A stretch of 64,000 bases of DNA from Weissella soli (GCF_001761545.1 NZ_CP017326.1:434001-498000), one strand, 5' to 3'; shown: positions 53,727 to 63,441, numbered from the stretch's first letter. Numbers and translations are program-made. The notes: generated by a model not told the origin, from the sequence alone.

Positions 53727-53825
53727 GGATTGTTACCATGATAGTGGGCAAAACCAAACGATGAGTGCATAATATATTTGTTATTAGTTTAGCGATATTA
53801 TGTCATTGTTTGGTTTTTATTTTTT
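53727..53825 (+). promoter_or_regulatory. RAT antiterminator site 2 with overlapping terminator
   Basis: A 29-base RAT (53727-53755) from GGATTGTTACC to GGCAAAACC overlaps a terminator whose arms are AAAACCAAAC and GTTTGGTTTT, with T5-T6 after. It precedes the antiterminator's own gene, so the protein should regulate itself. Confidence 0.92.
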
Positions 53826-53849
53826 GTTAAAGTGAGGTGAGGAACGGCT

Positions 53850-54692
53850 GTGCTGGTTAAAAAGATTTTTAATAATAATGTTTTACTAGCTGAGGAAGCC
53901 TCGCAAGAGCTGATTGTGATTGGTCGAGGGGTTGGCTTTCAACAGAAAATAGGTGGACAGATTGATGTGAGCAAAATCGAAAAATCGTATTATCCGCAAG
54001 ATGACCAGTGGATAAAACTATTCAATGAATTGACAGATTCTATCTCATCGGAATATATCGAAATTGCGTCACATATTATTACAATGGCTGAAGAACATTT
54101 AGCGACAACTTTTGATGATTATTTACTCATTGGATTAGCCGATCATATTCAATATGCGGTGACACGTTGGCAAAGTAAGTTGCCGATTAAAAATGAGTTA
54201 TTATGGGAAACGCAACATTTTTATCCAGAAGAGTATCATATCGGCGAGTTGGCGGTTGACTATATTGCAACACGGCTAAATATTAAATTACCAGTAGATG
54301 AAGTTGGGTTTATCGCTTTAAAATTTGTTGAAAAGCGCAATGGTCCGCAAGAAAATGAACGGGCCACGCAAATGATCCAACTCATCGAAGGTATCTTGAC
54401 CATTATTCGTTATGAATTATTACCCAATATTGATGAATCAGAATTGAATTATCAACGATTAATCGTCCATTTACGTTTCTTTGTCGATCGTTTGCTAGGA
54501 AATCACGTGGAAGACGAAGTTGAAAATTCGTTTGATCGCGTGATGGCCGAGCATATGGCGCAACGCTATGTAGCCGCATTTACTTGTGCTCAACATGTGA
54601 TTACTTATGTTGCCAAGCAAACGCGGCGACAGGTCAATGACAATGAAAAAGTTTATTTAACAATGCACTTGCAACGGATTTTGGATCACTAA
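53850..54692 (+). CDS. BglG/LicT-family transcription antiterminator
   Basis: A 280-residue protein. The N-terminal RNA-binding CAT domain (MLVKKIFNNNVLLAEE, VIGRGVGFQQKIGG) is followed by two PRDs with phosphorylatable His in ADHIQYAV and FYPEEYHIGELAVDY (PRD1) and VHLRFFVDRLL and KVYLTMHLQRI (PRD2). PTS phosphorylation of the PRDs controls dimerisation and RAT binding. The start is GTG at 53850 with GAGG upstream. It should control all three RAT sites in this locus. Confidence 0.94.
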   Translation: MLVKKIFNNNVLLAEEASQELIVIGRGVGFQQKIGGQIDVSKIEKSYYPQDDQWIKLFNELTDSISSEYIEIASHIITMAEEHLATTFDDYLLIGLADHIQYAVTRWQSKLPIKNELLWETQHFYPEEYHIGELAVDYIATRLNIKLPVDEVGFIALKFVEKRNGPQENERATQMIQLIEGILTIIRYELLPNIDESELNYQRLIVHLRFFVDRLLGNHVEDEVENSFDRVMAEHMAQRYVAAFTCAQHVITYVAKQTRRQVNDNEKVYLTMHLQRILDH

Positions 54693-54705
54693 GAATTAAA
54701 TCACG

Positions 54706-54774
54706 GGATTGTTACTATTCAATTAGGCAAAACCCAAAAGACACATTTTTGAGTGGCGTCTTTTGGGTTTTTTA
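54706..54774 (+). promoter_or_regulatory. RAT antiterminator site 3 with overlapping terminator
   Basis: A 29-base RAT (54706-54734) from GGATTGTTACT to GGCAAAACC overlaps a perfect 14-bp terminator (54729-54742 with 54758-54771) and T-run. No promoter is seen here, so it gates read-through from the antiterminator gene into the PTS gene. Confidence 0.93.
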
Positions 54775-54796
54775 TTTTAAAAAAAGAGGAATGAAC

Positions 54797-56647
54797 ATGG
54801 ATTACGAAGGACTTGCTAAGGATATTTTAAAAGAAGTTGGCGGCAAAGAGAATATTAATACCGCCTGGCATTGTGCCACCCGGTTACGTTTTAAGCTAAA
54901 GGATGAGGACAAAGCGAATACAGAAAAAATTAACGACATGCCTGGTGTTGTGACAGTTGTTAAATCAGCTGGCCAATATCAAGTGGTCATTGGTAATTCA
55001 GTTGCCAAAGTGTTTGAGCCATTGGCCAAAGCGGCTGGCTTAGATGATGCTGATCAGCAAACAACGACTGACACAACCGAAAAAACCAAAGAAAGTCTTG
55101 TAAATCGGTTCATTAGCTTCATCTCAGGTGTATTTACGCCATTCTTGGGAGCGATGGCTGGTACGGGTGTGTTAAAAGGATTACTTGCATTGGCAGTTGC
55201 GGCTGGTTGGATGCAAACAACAAGTGGTACCTATCAAATCTGGTATGCCGCTGGGGATGCCTTCTTCTACTTCCTACCAATTTTCCTAGCATTTACAGCT
55301 GCCGCCCGGCTGAAAGTCAATCAATACGTGGCAGCGGCGTTGGCTGGGTCATTGCTTTATCCTAGCTTGGTAACGCTTTTGGCTGGATCAAAGCCCGTTG
55401 ATTTTTTGGGCATCACCGTGGTGGGTACCACGTATAGTTCAAGTGTGATTCCGATTTTATTGGCCGTATGGCTATTATCATATGTGGAACCAGTGCTAGA
55501 TAAAATGTTCCATGAATCAATTCGTAACATTCTTACACCAATGTTTAGTTTGGTTATCATGGTACCGTTGACCTTACTCGTTGTTGGACCACTAGGAACA
55601 GGTCTTGGTTCAATTTTGTCATCAGCAGTTGAAAGTGTCTACAATGTTGCTCCATATGTAGCTGGTGCTGTGCTAGGCGGATTCTGGGAAGTCTTTGTTA
55701 TTTTTGGAATTCACTGGACTTTCGTGCCAATTATGACGAACAATATTGGTCAACTTGGTCATGATTATATGCTACCAATGTTGGCTGTTGCCGTCTTGGC
55801 ACAGGCCGGAGCCGCTCTAGGTGTCTTCTTAAAGACTAAGGATCAGAAGATGAAGTCGTTAGCTGGATCAGCGGCTGTGACTAGTATCTTAGGAATCACT
55901 GAACCCGCAATTTATGGGGTTACATTGAAGTTGAAGAAGCCTTTCATTTTTGCCTCAATTGCCGGTGCGATTGGTGGTGCGATTGCTGGTATCGGTGGTG
56001 CACAAGCGACAGCATTCACTTTGCCTAGTATTTTAGCTTTACCAACTTATCTAGGTAAAGGATTCGTCAGTGTAGTCGTTGGTATTAGTATCAGTTTTGT
56101 TTTGGCTACTGTCTTGACTTATTTCTTTGGTGTTCCAAAGAGTGTTGATGTAGCAGAATCAGAAAAATTGACTGACTTCCATGAAGAACAAGTTATGGCG
56201 CCAGTCGCTGGCACAATTATTCCATTATCAGCTGTTAAAGATGAGGTCTTTGCAAGTGGTGCGATGGGTTCAGGAATTGCGATCGTGCCAGATTCAAATG
56301 ATCTAGTGTCACCAGTTGACGGTACCGTCGTAGCGGTTTATCCAAGTAAGCATGCCGTGGGCTTGATTTCTGATAGCGGTGCTGAAATTTTGCTCCATGT
56401 TGGTATTGATACCGTACAGTTAAATGGTGAACATTTCGAGCAGTTTGTCCAACAGGGCCAGAAGGTCAAAGTTGGGGATAAGTTGTTGACATTTGATCGG
56501 CAAGCGATTGCTGCAGCCGGCTATGACACCACGGTGATGGTCATTGTCACAAATACGGCTAATTATCAGGTTGAGGAAACACAAGAAACCGCAGCTAGCA
56601 ATCAATGGGTGCTTGCATTAAAGCCCCAAGTACAACCACAAGCTTAA
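54797..56647 (+). CDS. Beta-glucoside PTS transporter subunit IIBCA
   Basis: A 616-residue three-domain permease. EIIB is first, with the phosphorylated Cys in HCATRLRF (residue about 25). EIIC follows with ten or so helices (LKGLLALAVAAGW to FGVPKSV), and GITEPAIYG is the substrate signature. EIIA is last, with the His in EILLHVGIDTVQL. It imports and phosphorylates beta-glucosides for the GH1 enzyme. The ATG at 54797 has GAGGA six bases upstream; the ATG at 54791 abuts it. Confidence 0.95.
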   Translation: MDYEGLAKDILKEVGGKENINTAWHCATRLRFKLKDEDKANTEKINDMPGVVTVVKSAGQYQVVIGNSVAKVFEPLAKAAGLDDADQQTTTDTTEKTKESLVNRFISFISGVFTPFLGAMAGTGVLKGLLALAVAAGWMQTTSGTYQIWYAAGDAFFYFLPIFLAFTAAARLKVNQYVAAALAGSLLYPSLVTLLAGSKPVDFLGITVVGTTYSSSVIPILLAVWLLSYVEPVLDKMFHESIRNILTPMFSLVIMVPLTLLVVGPLGTGLGSILSSAVESVYNVAPYVAGAVLGGFWEVFVIFGIHWTFVPIMTNNIGQLGHDYMLPMLAVAVLAQAGAALGVFLKTKDQKMKSLAGSAAVTSILGITEPAIYGVTLKLKKPFIFASIAGAIGGAIAGIGGAQATAFTLPSILALPTYLGKGFVSVVVGISISFVLATVLTYFFGVPKSVDVAESEKLTDFHEEQVMAPVAGTIIPLSAVKDEVFASGAMGSGIAIVPDSNDLVSPVDGTVVAVYPSKHAVGLISDSGAEILLHVGIDTVQLNGEHFEQFVQQGQKVKVGDKLLTFDRQAIAAAGYDTTVMVIVTNTANYQVEETQETAASNQWVLALKPQVQPQA

Positions 56648-56733
56648 GTTGAAAGCAGGCTGATTCATCAAAGATGATGATGCAGGCGTTTCAGGTAAAT
56701 GGGTGTGCAGACTTAAAAAAATTAAGTTACTCA

Positions 56734-56765
56734 ACAGATGACCACTTTTAGTGGTCGTCTGTTTG
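56734..56765 (+). terminator. Terminator after the PTS gene
   Basis: A 13-base stem (56734-56746 with 56750-56762, one mismatch) with a TTT loop; only three Ts follow, so it may be leaky. Confidence 0.75.
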
Positions 56766-56885
56766 CTGTTTACTGTTTACCTGGTTAAGGCAGGGGGTAA
56801 AATTTTAAAAGATGACGAATATTGAAGTCGCAGGATAGTGGGTATGGTATGCTATATGTAATAAATGATGAACGAGGTACCCGAT

Positions 56886-57842
56886 ATGGCTTGGCAAGAA
56901 ATTATTGTCGACACCCAAACGGAAGCTGTTGAAGCCGTTAGTAATATTTTGATGGAAGCTGGGGCTGAAGGAATTCAAATTGAGGACGCGGCCGATGTCC
57001 AAAATTTTGAACCAAATGATGCGACAGTCATGGTTGACTGGGATACGGTCGCCCACTTGGAAACCGGTGCTAAGGTGGCGGGTTATTTTATTGAAGATGT
57101 CAATTTGCCAGAAGTCATCCATGACGTACAGATGCGAGTACATGGCTTGGCAGCCTTTGGATTGGACGCGGCCCCTGGTTTGGTGCATACGACCAAGGTC
57201 GATGAGGAAAATTGGGCGACGGTGTGGCAAAAATACTATCATCCTGTCCGGGTGACGCGTTATTTGACGGTCGTGCCAAAGTGGGAAACCTACACGCCGG
57301 CTGATGAGCGGGAGCAACAAATCGTCTTGGATCCGGGCATGGCTTTTGGTACTGGTACGCACCCAACAACTCGGTTGATGCTTGAGGCAGAAGAAGTCCA
57401 TCTCCGCGGTGGTGAACAGGTCTTAGATGTGGGGACGGGTTCAGGGGTGCTATCCATTGCAGCAAAACTATTGGGTGCCAAAGCGGTCGTAGCGACCGAT
57501 ATTGATGAAGTTGCGGTCCGTTCTGCACAGTTGAATTTGGATTTGAATCCAGCGGCGACCGATATTGAAGTATTGGCTTCGGACCTATTAAATGATGTGC
57601 GAGTGCAACAATTCGATGTCATTATCGCAAATATGTTAGCTGAAGTGTTAGTGCCACTGGTGCCACAAATGAGTGCGTTTGTGCACCCGGGTACGAAGAT
57701 CTTGTTGTCTGGGATTTACTTTGATAAGGCTGAAACTATTAAGCAATTATTAATAGAAAATGGTTACCAAGTCATTGAGATGAGCCAGTTAGGTGATTGG
57801 TTTGGCATTGTGGCTGAAGTACCAGTTGAGGACGCTGATTAA
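56886..57842 (+). CDS. prmA: Ribosomal protein L11 methyltransferase
   Basis: A 318-residue SAM enzyme. The N-terminal WQEIIVDTQTEAVEAVSNIL domain binds L11, and the C-terminal Rossmann domain holds LDPGMAFGTGTHPTTRL, VLDVGTGSGVLSIAA and IIANMLAEVLVPL. It trimethylates L11. GAGG precedes the ATG at 56886. It shares one base with rsmE (TAATG), a common pairing. Confidence 0.96.
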   Translation: MAWQEIIVDTQTEAVEAVSNILMEAGAEGIQIEDAADVQNFEPNDATVMVDWDTVAHLETGAKVAGYFIEDVNLPEVIHDVQMRVHGLAAFGLDAAPGLVHTTKVDEENWATVWQKYYHPVRVTRYLTVVPKWETYTPADEREQQIVLDPGMAFGTGTHPTTRLMLEAEEVHLRGGEQVLDVGTGSGVLSIAAKLLGAKAVVATDIDEVAVRSAQLNLDLNPAATDIEVLASDLLNDVRVQQFDVIIANMLAEVLVPLVPQMSAFVHPGTKILLSGIYFDKAETIKQLLIENGYQVIEMSQLGDWFGIVAEVPVEDAD

Positions 57843-58591
57843 TGCAACGATATTTTTTAAATGAAAATCCGACACAGCAGTTTCAATTACCTGCGGATGT
57901 CGCCCATCATTTTGTGACAGTGCTCCGCGCAAACATCGATGATCAAGCCGAATTTGTGTTACCTGATCAAAAAACAGTGGTGCTTGCCAAATTAGTGGCT
58001 TTTAAAGATGAAGGTGCATTGATGGAAATCATCACTGAAAAGACGGTTGATGTCGAGTTACCAGTTACAGTGACACTGGTGCTAGGATTGGCAAAGGGTG
58101 ATAAACCTGAGTTGGTTGTGCAAAGAGGTACCGAACTAGGCGCCAGCCAATTTATCTTTGTTGAAACGGACTGGTCAGTGGTACACTGGGGCAATAAAGT
58201 GGATCGCAAGTTGGCCCGCCTTCGTAAAATTGCCCAAGGGGCTGCCGAGCAGAGTCATCGGTTAGTCATTCCAACGGTGACCTATGTTGCTCATTTGCAG
58301 GATATCAACCTAGCTGATGACACAGTCAAAGTGGTGGCGTGGGAAGAGAGTGCGAAACAGGGTGAAACGGCCCAATTTGTGCAGGCAGTTAAACAAGCAG
58401 TTGGCGTTGGTCAGATGGCCATCATGTTTGGACCAGAGGGTGGCTTAAAGGAAACCGAATTGGCGTCCTTGACTGCTCGTGGTTTTGTGCCAGTTGGCTT
58501 AGGACCACGGATATTGCGAGCTGAGACAGCACCTTTGTATGCACTGAGCGCATTAAGTTACGCGACTGAATTAGAACGAAATGGAGGATAA
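57842..58591 (+). CDS. rsmE: 16S rRNA m3U1498 methyltransferase
   Basis: A 249-residue SPOUT methylase. The N-terminal PUA-like domain starts MQRYFLNE, and the knot holds GLAKGDKPELVVQRGTELG, SEQSHR-like AAEQSHRLVIP, MFGPEGGLKETEL and LGPRILRAETAPLYAL. It methylates U1498 of 16S rRNA. Translationally coupled to prmA. Confidence 0.96.
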   Translation: MQRYFLNENPTQQFQLPADVAHHFVTVLRANIDDQAEFVLPDQKTVVLAKLVAFKDEGALMEIITEKTVDVELPVTVTLVLGLAKGDKPELVVQRGTELGASQFIFVETDWSVVHWGNKVDRKLARLRKIAQGAAEQSHRLVIPTVTYVAHLQDINLADDTVKVVAWEESAKQGETAQFVQAVKQAVGVGQMAIMFGPEGGLKETELASLTARGFVPVGLGPRILRAETAPLYALSALSYATELERNGG

Positions 58592-58593
58592 CT

Positions 58594-58977
58594 ATGAAAC
58601 GTATAAGCGAAGTACTTAGTTGGAAATTTTGGATTTGGCTACCGGTTGTTGGGATCCTTTTGCCCCTGATCTTCAATCTATTACCAGGCGGATGGGTAAA
58701 CGTGAAGTTGATGGTGGCCTTGTTCATAGTTAACATGCTGTTTAGCATTTATGTCGGTAATTTTTTGCGCCGCCATGGTGCGTTCTCAATCTTGTTAATT
58801 GTTTGGCCGTTGATTTTTTTGATTTCAGTTTGGTTGGGCATCAATTCAAAAATGTATGGCTACTACCTAGCCTTAGCTTACTTGGTGATTGAACTATTCG
58901 CCTTCACGCGAGGTCAAGAAAAAGAAATTGATATCGAAGATCAACTACCAGTTGATGGTGGTATGCAAGACCTATAA
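58594..58977 (+). CDS. Small membrane protein downstream of rsmE
   Basis: A 127-residue protein with four predicted helices (about 10-30, 37-53, 62-82, 86-106) and an acidic tail (EKEIDIEDQLPVDGG). It starts two bases after the rsmE stop with GGAGGA upstream, so it is cotranscribed. It is not recognised as a named family. Confidence 0.8.
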   Translation: MKRISEVLSWKFWIWLPVVGILLPLIFNLLPGGWVNVKLMVALFIVNMLFSIYVGNFLRRHGAFSILLIVWPLIFLISVWLGINSKMYGYYLALAYLVIELFAFTRGQEKEIDIEDQLPVDGGMQDL

Positions 58978-58990
58978 ATAATATTTAGTA

Positions 58991-59027
58991 ACACAACGCT
59001 GATAACATGTAGCGTTGTGTTTTTTTA
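58991..59027 (+). terminator. Terminator of the prmA-rsmE operon
   Basis: A perfect 10-bp stem (58991-59000 with 59011-59020) and seven Ts. Confidence 0.94.
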
Positions 59028-59032
59028 TTCCC

Positions 59033-59047
59033 CCCACTTTTCCCCAC
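59033..59047 (-). promoter_or_regulatory. Two MraZ-box-like repeats on the minus strand
   Basis: CCCAC at 59033-59037 and 59043-59047 read GTGGG on the minus strand with a 10-base period, the same unit and spacing as the boxes before mraZ. They lie more than 200 bases from those and may be a distal operator. Confidence 0.4.
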
Positions 59048-59176
59048 AAAAAGCGTCATCGACTAAAATCGAAAATAAGGGACTAACGTGATCATACCAG
59101 GGTTTAGAGCAACGATCGTCACGGTGAGATGAATGACTCAATTTTTAGGTAAATTGTAATGTTATCGAAATAATGT

Positions 59177-59215
59177 GCGACGGATGCCTTGCTTAGGGCA
59201 TTCGTCGCTTTTTTA
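59177..59215 (+). terminator. Hairpin terminator upstream of mraZ
   Basis: GCGACGGATGCC (59177-59188) pairs with GGCATTCGTCGC (59197-59208) with one mismatch, followed by T6. No gene lies directly before it; it could end a short leader RNA or read-through from upstream. The rest of the 389-base gap holds MraZ-type boxes and nothing else I recognise. Confidence 0.88.
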
Positions 59216-59250
59216 ATGCCTAAAAACGTGGTGGGGGATAGTGTCAGTAT

Positions 59251-59275
59251 GTGGTAAGCAGTGGGGAAAAGTGGT
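59251..59275 (+). promoter_or_regulatory. Three MraZ-binding boxes before mraZ
   Basis: GTGGT, GTGGG and GTGGT start at 59251, 59261 and 59271, exactly ten bases apart, as in known MraZ operators. They cover the -35 region of a possible TATACC -10 at 59280-59285. MraZ should repress the division cluster here. Confidence 0.75.
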
Positions 59276-59366
59276 AAATTATACCTACAGACATGTCGAC
59301 TAAAAAACTCAAATGCACTTTTTCTTTGTTGGGAAACGTGAAATTTTGGAAAGGGGGTTGTGGCCG

Positions 59367-59798
59367 ATGTTTATAGGTACATACGAGCACACCCTTGATA
59401 CCAAAAATCGTTTAATTATCCCAGCAAAATTCCGTAATCAATTAGGTGATAAGTTTGTCATCACTAATTGGATGGAGCATTCCCTCCATGCCTTTACACA
59501 AGAGGGCTGGGAACAATTCATGGCCGAAATAAGTGCGATGAAGTCAACGCGCAAAGAAGTCCGTCAGTTCCAGCGTTTTATCATCGGTGGTGCGACGGAT
59601 GCTGAGTTTGATAAAACAGGTCGTGTCAGCATTCCTGGTAATTTAAAAGAATATGCTCGACTTGAAAAAAACGTCGTGATTATCGGAACAGGCGAAAATT
59701 CCTTTGAAATCTGGGACGCCGATGAATTTAAGGCATATAACGAGGCAACCGCCGAAGATTTCGATGAAATTGCCGAAAATTTGGATTTTGATTTTTAA
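59367..59798 (+). CDS. mraZ: Transcriptional regulator MraZ
   Basis: A 143-residue protein of two AbrB-like repeats: MFIGTYEHTLDTKNRLIIPAKFR, then ATDAEFDKTGRVSIPGNLKEYA. It binds GTGGG-type repeats and represses its own division and cell wall cluster. GGGGG before the ATG at 59367; the longer frame from 59313 does not match the family. First gene of the dcw cluster. Confidence 0.96.
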   Translation: MFIGTYEHTLDTKNRLIIPAKFRNQLGDKFVITNWMEHSLHAFTQEGWEQFMAEISAMKSTRKEVRQFQRFIIGGATDAEFDKTGRVSIPGNLKEYARLEKNVVIIGTGENSFEIWDADEFKAYNEATAEDFDEIAENLDFDF

Positions 59799-59820
59799 CT
59801 AAGAAATGGTGGATGGATAG

Positions 59821-60765
59821 ATGGTTGAATTTAATCACGTGACAGTTTTATTGAACGAGGCTGTCGATAATTTGGCCATCAAGCCTGATGGCGTTTATGT
59901 GGACGCAACCCTTGGTGGTGGCGGTCATTCTCAACTACTGGCGAGCCATTTGACAACCGGTAAATTATGGTCATTCGATCAAGACATGACGGCGATTAAT
60001 TACAACCGTGAACATCTTGCGGCTGAATTAGCAGCCGGAAAAATCGACTTTATTCAAAGTAATTTTCGCAACTTAGCTGAGGCCTTAGTTGAAGTGGGCG
60101 TGCATGAAATCGACGGTATCGTCTACGACTTAGGTGTCTCATCACCTCAGTTCGATGATGGCCAACGGGGATTCTCATATAATTACGATGCCCCACTTGA
60201 TATGCGGATGAACCAGGGCCAGGAGCTCTCAGCGCGCACGGTAGTTAATGAATGGCCCTTTAATGATTTGATGCGAATCTTGTCACGATATGGTGAGGAA
60301 AAATTTGCCAAACAGATTGCCCGCGCGATCGAACGGGAACGCGCCATCAAACCAATTGAAACAACTTTTGAATTAGTCGAAGTCATTAAGTCAGCCATTC
60401 CAGCACCGGCCCGTCGTACGGGCGGTCATCCCGCTAAAAAGTCATTTCAAGCAATTCGGATTGCGGTGAATGATGAATTAGGCGCAGTGGAAGAGTCACT
60501 GCAACAAGCCTTGGAGCTGTTAAAAGTCGGTGGTCGTATTTCGGTCATCACCTTCCATTCGTTAGAAGATCGTTTAGTGAAGACGATGTTTAAAGAAAAG
60601 ACGACTTTACCAGAATTACCAAGTGGACTTCCCATTATTCCAGATGAAATGCAACCAGATTATAAACTAATTAATCGCAAGCCGATTGTACCTTCTGAAA
60701 TGGAAATGGCGGCCAATCATCGGGCGCATTCAGCCAAGTTACGAGTAATTGAACGATTGCGTTAG
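59821..60765 (+). CDS. rsmH: 16S rRNA m4C1402 methyltransferase
   Basis: A 314-residue SAM enzyme (MraW). [40 protein letters not shown] and [14 protein letters not shown] are all diagnostic, with [17 protein letters not shown] and [13 protein letters not shown] at the C-terminal side. It methylates C1402 in the ribosomal P site. It is 22 bases from mraZ. Confidence 0.97.
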   Translation: MVEFNHVTVLLNEAVDNLAIKPDGVYVDATLGGGGHSQLLASHLTTGKLWSFDQDMTAINYNREHLAAELAAGKIDFIQSNFRNLAEALVEVGVHEIDGIVYDLGVSSPQFDDGQRGFSYNYDAPLDMRMNQGQELSARTVVNEWPFNDLMRILSRYGEEKFAKQIARAIERERAIKPIETTFELVEVIKSAIPAPARRTGGHPAKKSFQAIRIAVNDELGAVEESLQQALELLKVGGRISVITFHSLEDRLVKTMFKEKTTLPELPSGLPIIPDEMQPDYKLINRKPIVPSEMEMAANHRAHSAKLRVIERLR

Positions 60766-60790
60766 TTATTAGAAAGAGTGAGGACTGACC

Positions 60791-61162
60791 ATGGCGCAAG
60801 CTGTTAGAACAATTTCATATCCAGAACAACCCAAGCGGCGTCGTGTCCAGGCCAAACCTTCTGAACGTCGTTTTAGTGTGGCCAATCAACCAGTTCCGAT
60901 GCGCTTGCAAGATTTCTTATGGTATATCGTAGCGGGTATTGTGGCTTTGACTGCCTTTATTTGCTACTCGGTTGTCAATACCCAAATCGAAACAGCCAAT
61001 CAATTGGCCGCAACTACCACGGTGCAAACACAGTCAGTGCGTGATAAAAACAACACCCTTAAAGAAGAAATTAGTGCTTTAACGACCCAAACTCGTTTAA
61101 ATAAAGTCGCCAGTAAAGCAGGTTTGACATTGCAAAATGGCAATATCAAAAATGTAAAATAA
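60791..61162 (+). CDS. ftsL: Cell division protein FtsL
   Basis: A 123-residue bitopic protein: a basic cytoplasmic N-terminus, one helix (FLWYIVAGIVALTAFICYSVV, about 40-60) and an outer coiled coil (TQSVRDKNNTLKEEISALTTQTRLNKVASKAGLTL region). It belongs to the FtsL/DivIC complex that activates septal wall synthesis. Sequence is poorly conserved, so position between rsmH and the PBP gene supports the call. Confidence 0.88.
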   Translation: MAQAVRTISYPEQPKRRRVQAKPSERRFSVANQPVPMRLQDFLWYIVAGIVALTAFICYSVVNTQIETANQLAATTTVQTQSVRDKNNTLKEEISALTTQTRLNKVASKAGLTLQNGNIKNVK

Positions 61163-61171
61163 AGTAATTAG

Positions 61172-61218
61172 ATTAGGCTTTCTTTAGCAAGAAATTGTGA
61201 GAAAGCCTAATTTTGTTT
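61172..61218 (+). terminator. Terminator-like hairpin between ftsL and the PBP gene
   Basis: A perfect 12-bp stem (61172-61183 with 61200-61211) and T4-G-T3. A TACAAT (61218-61223) or TAGAAT (61230-61235) follows, so the PBP gene may have its own promoter. Confidence 0.75.
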
Positions 61219-61256
61219 ACAATGGTAAGTAGAATACATTTGACAAGGAATACGAA

Positions 61257-63404
61257 ATGGCGAGAAAACGGCAATCATCTAAATCACAAACTGCAACATT
61301 CTTGACCTTCGGGGCGATGGTGCTTGCCATTTTAGGGATGGCTTCTGTCTATGCCAGGGTTGCGACGACGCATAAAGTTGATGGTCGTGATCTAAAAGCA
61401 CAAACGCAACAGATTTATCGTTCACAAAACATCATTCAAGCAAAACGTGGTGCCATCTATGATTCAGTGGGGAACGTGCTGGCAGAAAACGCCTCAACCT
61501 ACACCATTGCGGCGGTCGTCAAAAAACAGACCGATGGTGATTATGTCAAACCTAAACAAGTCACGCATGTCGCTAAGCTCCTTAAGAAGCAATTGGGTGG
61601 TAAGACGAGTTTTTATGCGACAACTTTGCGTGACGGTATTAAAAATGAACAATACCAAGTTGAATTTAGTACGCGTGGGTCTAATTTGTCGGAGAGCGAT
61701 CATAAAGCGCTCATGAAGTTAAATATTAAGGGGTTGACCTTTGAATCACACCCTGCACGGCTTTATCCAAATGGCCAGTTCGCATCTGATTTGATTGGAT
61801 ATACAAAAACGGTGACTGATTCGGAAACTGGGTTAGATAAGGTTGAAGGATTCATCGGTATCGAAGCGGCGTTTAATCAGAAGTTAGCGGGTAAGAATGG
61901 TATCAAGCAGACGAGTCTGGATGCCGCCGATAAGGAAGCCACTAAGGGGACCAAGGCTGTTAAGAATGGGTACGATATTTATACGACTTTGAACATGAAG
62001 TTACAGCAATTGCTGGAAACCAAAATGGACGACTTGGACGAACATCTCGCCCCCGAACAAGCGCTTGCAGTTGTGGTGGATACCAAAACTGGCAATATCG
62101 TCGCTGAAACACAGCGACCAACGTTTAACGCCACAAAGGGCTTTACGAATTCATGGCAGAATCTCTTAGTGCAATCAGCCTATGAACCTGGTTCAGTCAT
62201 GAAGGGAATCACCCTAGCAGCGGCGATTGATTCCGGTAATTGGGATGCCAGTGCGACCTATAAATCTGGTACTTTGAAGATTGGATCGCAAAAAGTTACT
62301 GACTGGAATGACGGTGTGGGTTGGGGGACCATTAGTTATTCTGATGGGATTGCCTTATCATCAAACGTGGCGATGGCGATGACCGAACAAAAGATGGGGG
62401 CCACGACTTGGCGGAAGTACATCAATAAATTCAAATTCTTGAAGTCAACCAAGTCAGGCTTGTTAGGTGAAGAAGTGGGGAACATCCAATTCCGTTACCC
62501 CATTGAACAAGCCGATACCGCGTTTGGTCAAGGTATCAAGGTCACCCCGCTGCAAATGATCCAAGCTTATACTGCCATTGCGGGGGATGGTACTGAGATT
62601 CAACCACATGTGATTTCAAAAATTGTTGACCCAAATACACATAAAATAATCTACAGTGCCAAGCGTAAGCAGGTCGCCAAGCCTATCTCAGCTAAGACGG
62701 CTTTGGCGACGCGTAAACAATTAGAAGCGGTGATTTATTCAGCTAAGGCGATCGGTTCGATGTATGCCATTCCGAATGTGCGGACAACTGGAAAGTCAGG
62801 GACGGCGCAAATTGCCACTTCGGCTGGTTACAGTCAGGCAGGCGATAACACCAACGAAATCCACTCCTGGATTGGGATGGCTCCAGCGGATAATCCGCGC
62901 TACATGATGTACATTGTGGTGAAGCGACCACAAAAAAACACGAACGATATCTCAACGTCAATGTCAACGGTCTTTAAGTCTGTCATGCAACAAGCTTTGA
63001 AGATGGATGCCTCAGATAATAAAGTGGTAGTTAGTAAGTCAGCCACAATCAAGGTGCCTGTTTTGAAGGGTGAAAACGTGACGACGGCCAAGAAAGAAAT
63101 CGCGGCCAATAATCTGCAAGTGGAGGTGTTAGGAACTGGTGATACGGTTAAGGCGCAATATCCGGCAGCAGGTACGAAGACTTTACAAAAACAAAAGGTT
63201 TTCATCAACACTGGTAAAGTGATCACTGTTCCTAATATGCATGGTTGGTCTAAAAATGATGTGACGGCATGGGGAAAGTTGGCAGATATCAAGATTAATA
63301 TGACGGGTAGCGGTTTTGTCTACGCACAATCCGTTGTGGCGACGACGCGTCTTGATAGCGGTGTGCATGAAATTACGGTAGAATTTAAAACACCGAAGAA
63401 ATAA
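61257..63404 (+). CDS. Septal penicillin-binding protein 2 (FtsI/PBP2B-like) with PASTA domains
   Basis: A 715-residue class B transpeptidase. After an N-terminal membrane helix (FLTFGAMVLAILGMASVYA) comes the dimerisation domain (IIQAKRGAIYDSVGNVLAEN). The transpeptidase domain has YEPGSVMKG (SxxK), SSN in ALSSNVAMA, and KSG in TTGKSGTAQ. Two C-terminal PASTA domains follow (IKVPVLKGENVTTAKKEI and ITVPNMHGWSKNDV regions). It crosslinks septal peptidoglycan outside the membrane. Confidence 0.95.
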   Translation: MARKRQSSKSQTATFLTFGAMVLAILGMASVYARVATTHKVDGRDLKAQTQQIYRSQNIIQAKRGAIYDSVGNVLAENASTYTIAAVVKKQTDGDYVKPKQVTHVAKLLKKQLGGKTSFYATTLRDGIKNEQYQVEFSTRGSNLSESDHKALMKLNIKGLTFESHPARLYPNGQFASDLIGYTKTVTDSETGLDKVEGFIGIEAAFNQKLAGKNGIKQTSLDAADKEATKGTKAVKNGYDIYTTLNMKLQQLLETKMDDLDEHLAPEQALAVVVDTKTGNIVAETQRPTFNATKGFTNSWQNLLVQSAYEPGSVMKGITLAAAIDSGNWDASATYKSGTLKIGSQKVTDWNDGVGWGTISYSDGIALSSNVAMAMTEQKMGATTWRKYINKFKFLKSTKSGLLGEEVGNIQFRYPIEQADTAFGQGIKVTPLQMIQAYTAIAGDGTEIQPHVISKIVDPNTHKIIYSAKRKQVAKPISAKTALATRKQLEAVIYSAKAIGSMYAIPNVRTTGKSGTAQIATSAGYSQAGDNTNEIHSWIGMAPADNPRYMMYIVVKRPQKNTNDISTSMSTVFKSVMQQALKMDASDNKVVVSKSATIKVPVLKGENVTTAKKEIAANNLQVEVLGTGDTVKAQYPAAGTKTLQKQKVFINTGKVITVPNMHGWSKNDVTAWGKLADIKINMTGSGFVYAQSVVATTRLDSGVHEITVEFKTPKK

Positions 63405-63441
63405 GGACAAATATCTAGTTTGATGAAATATGGAGGAAGAG

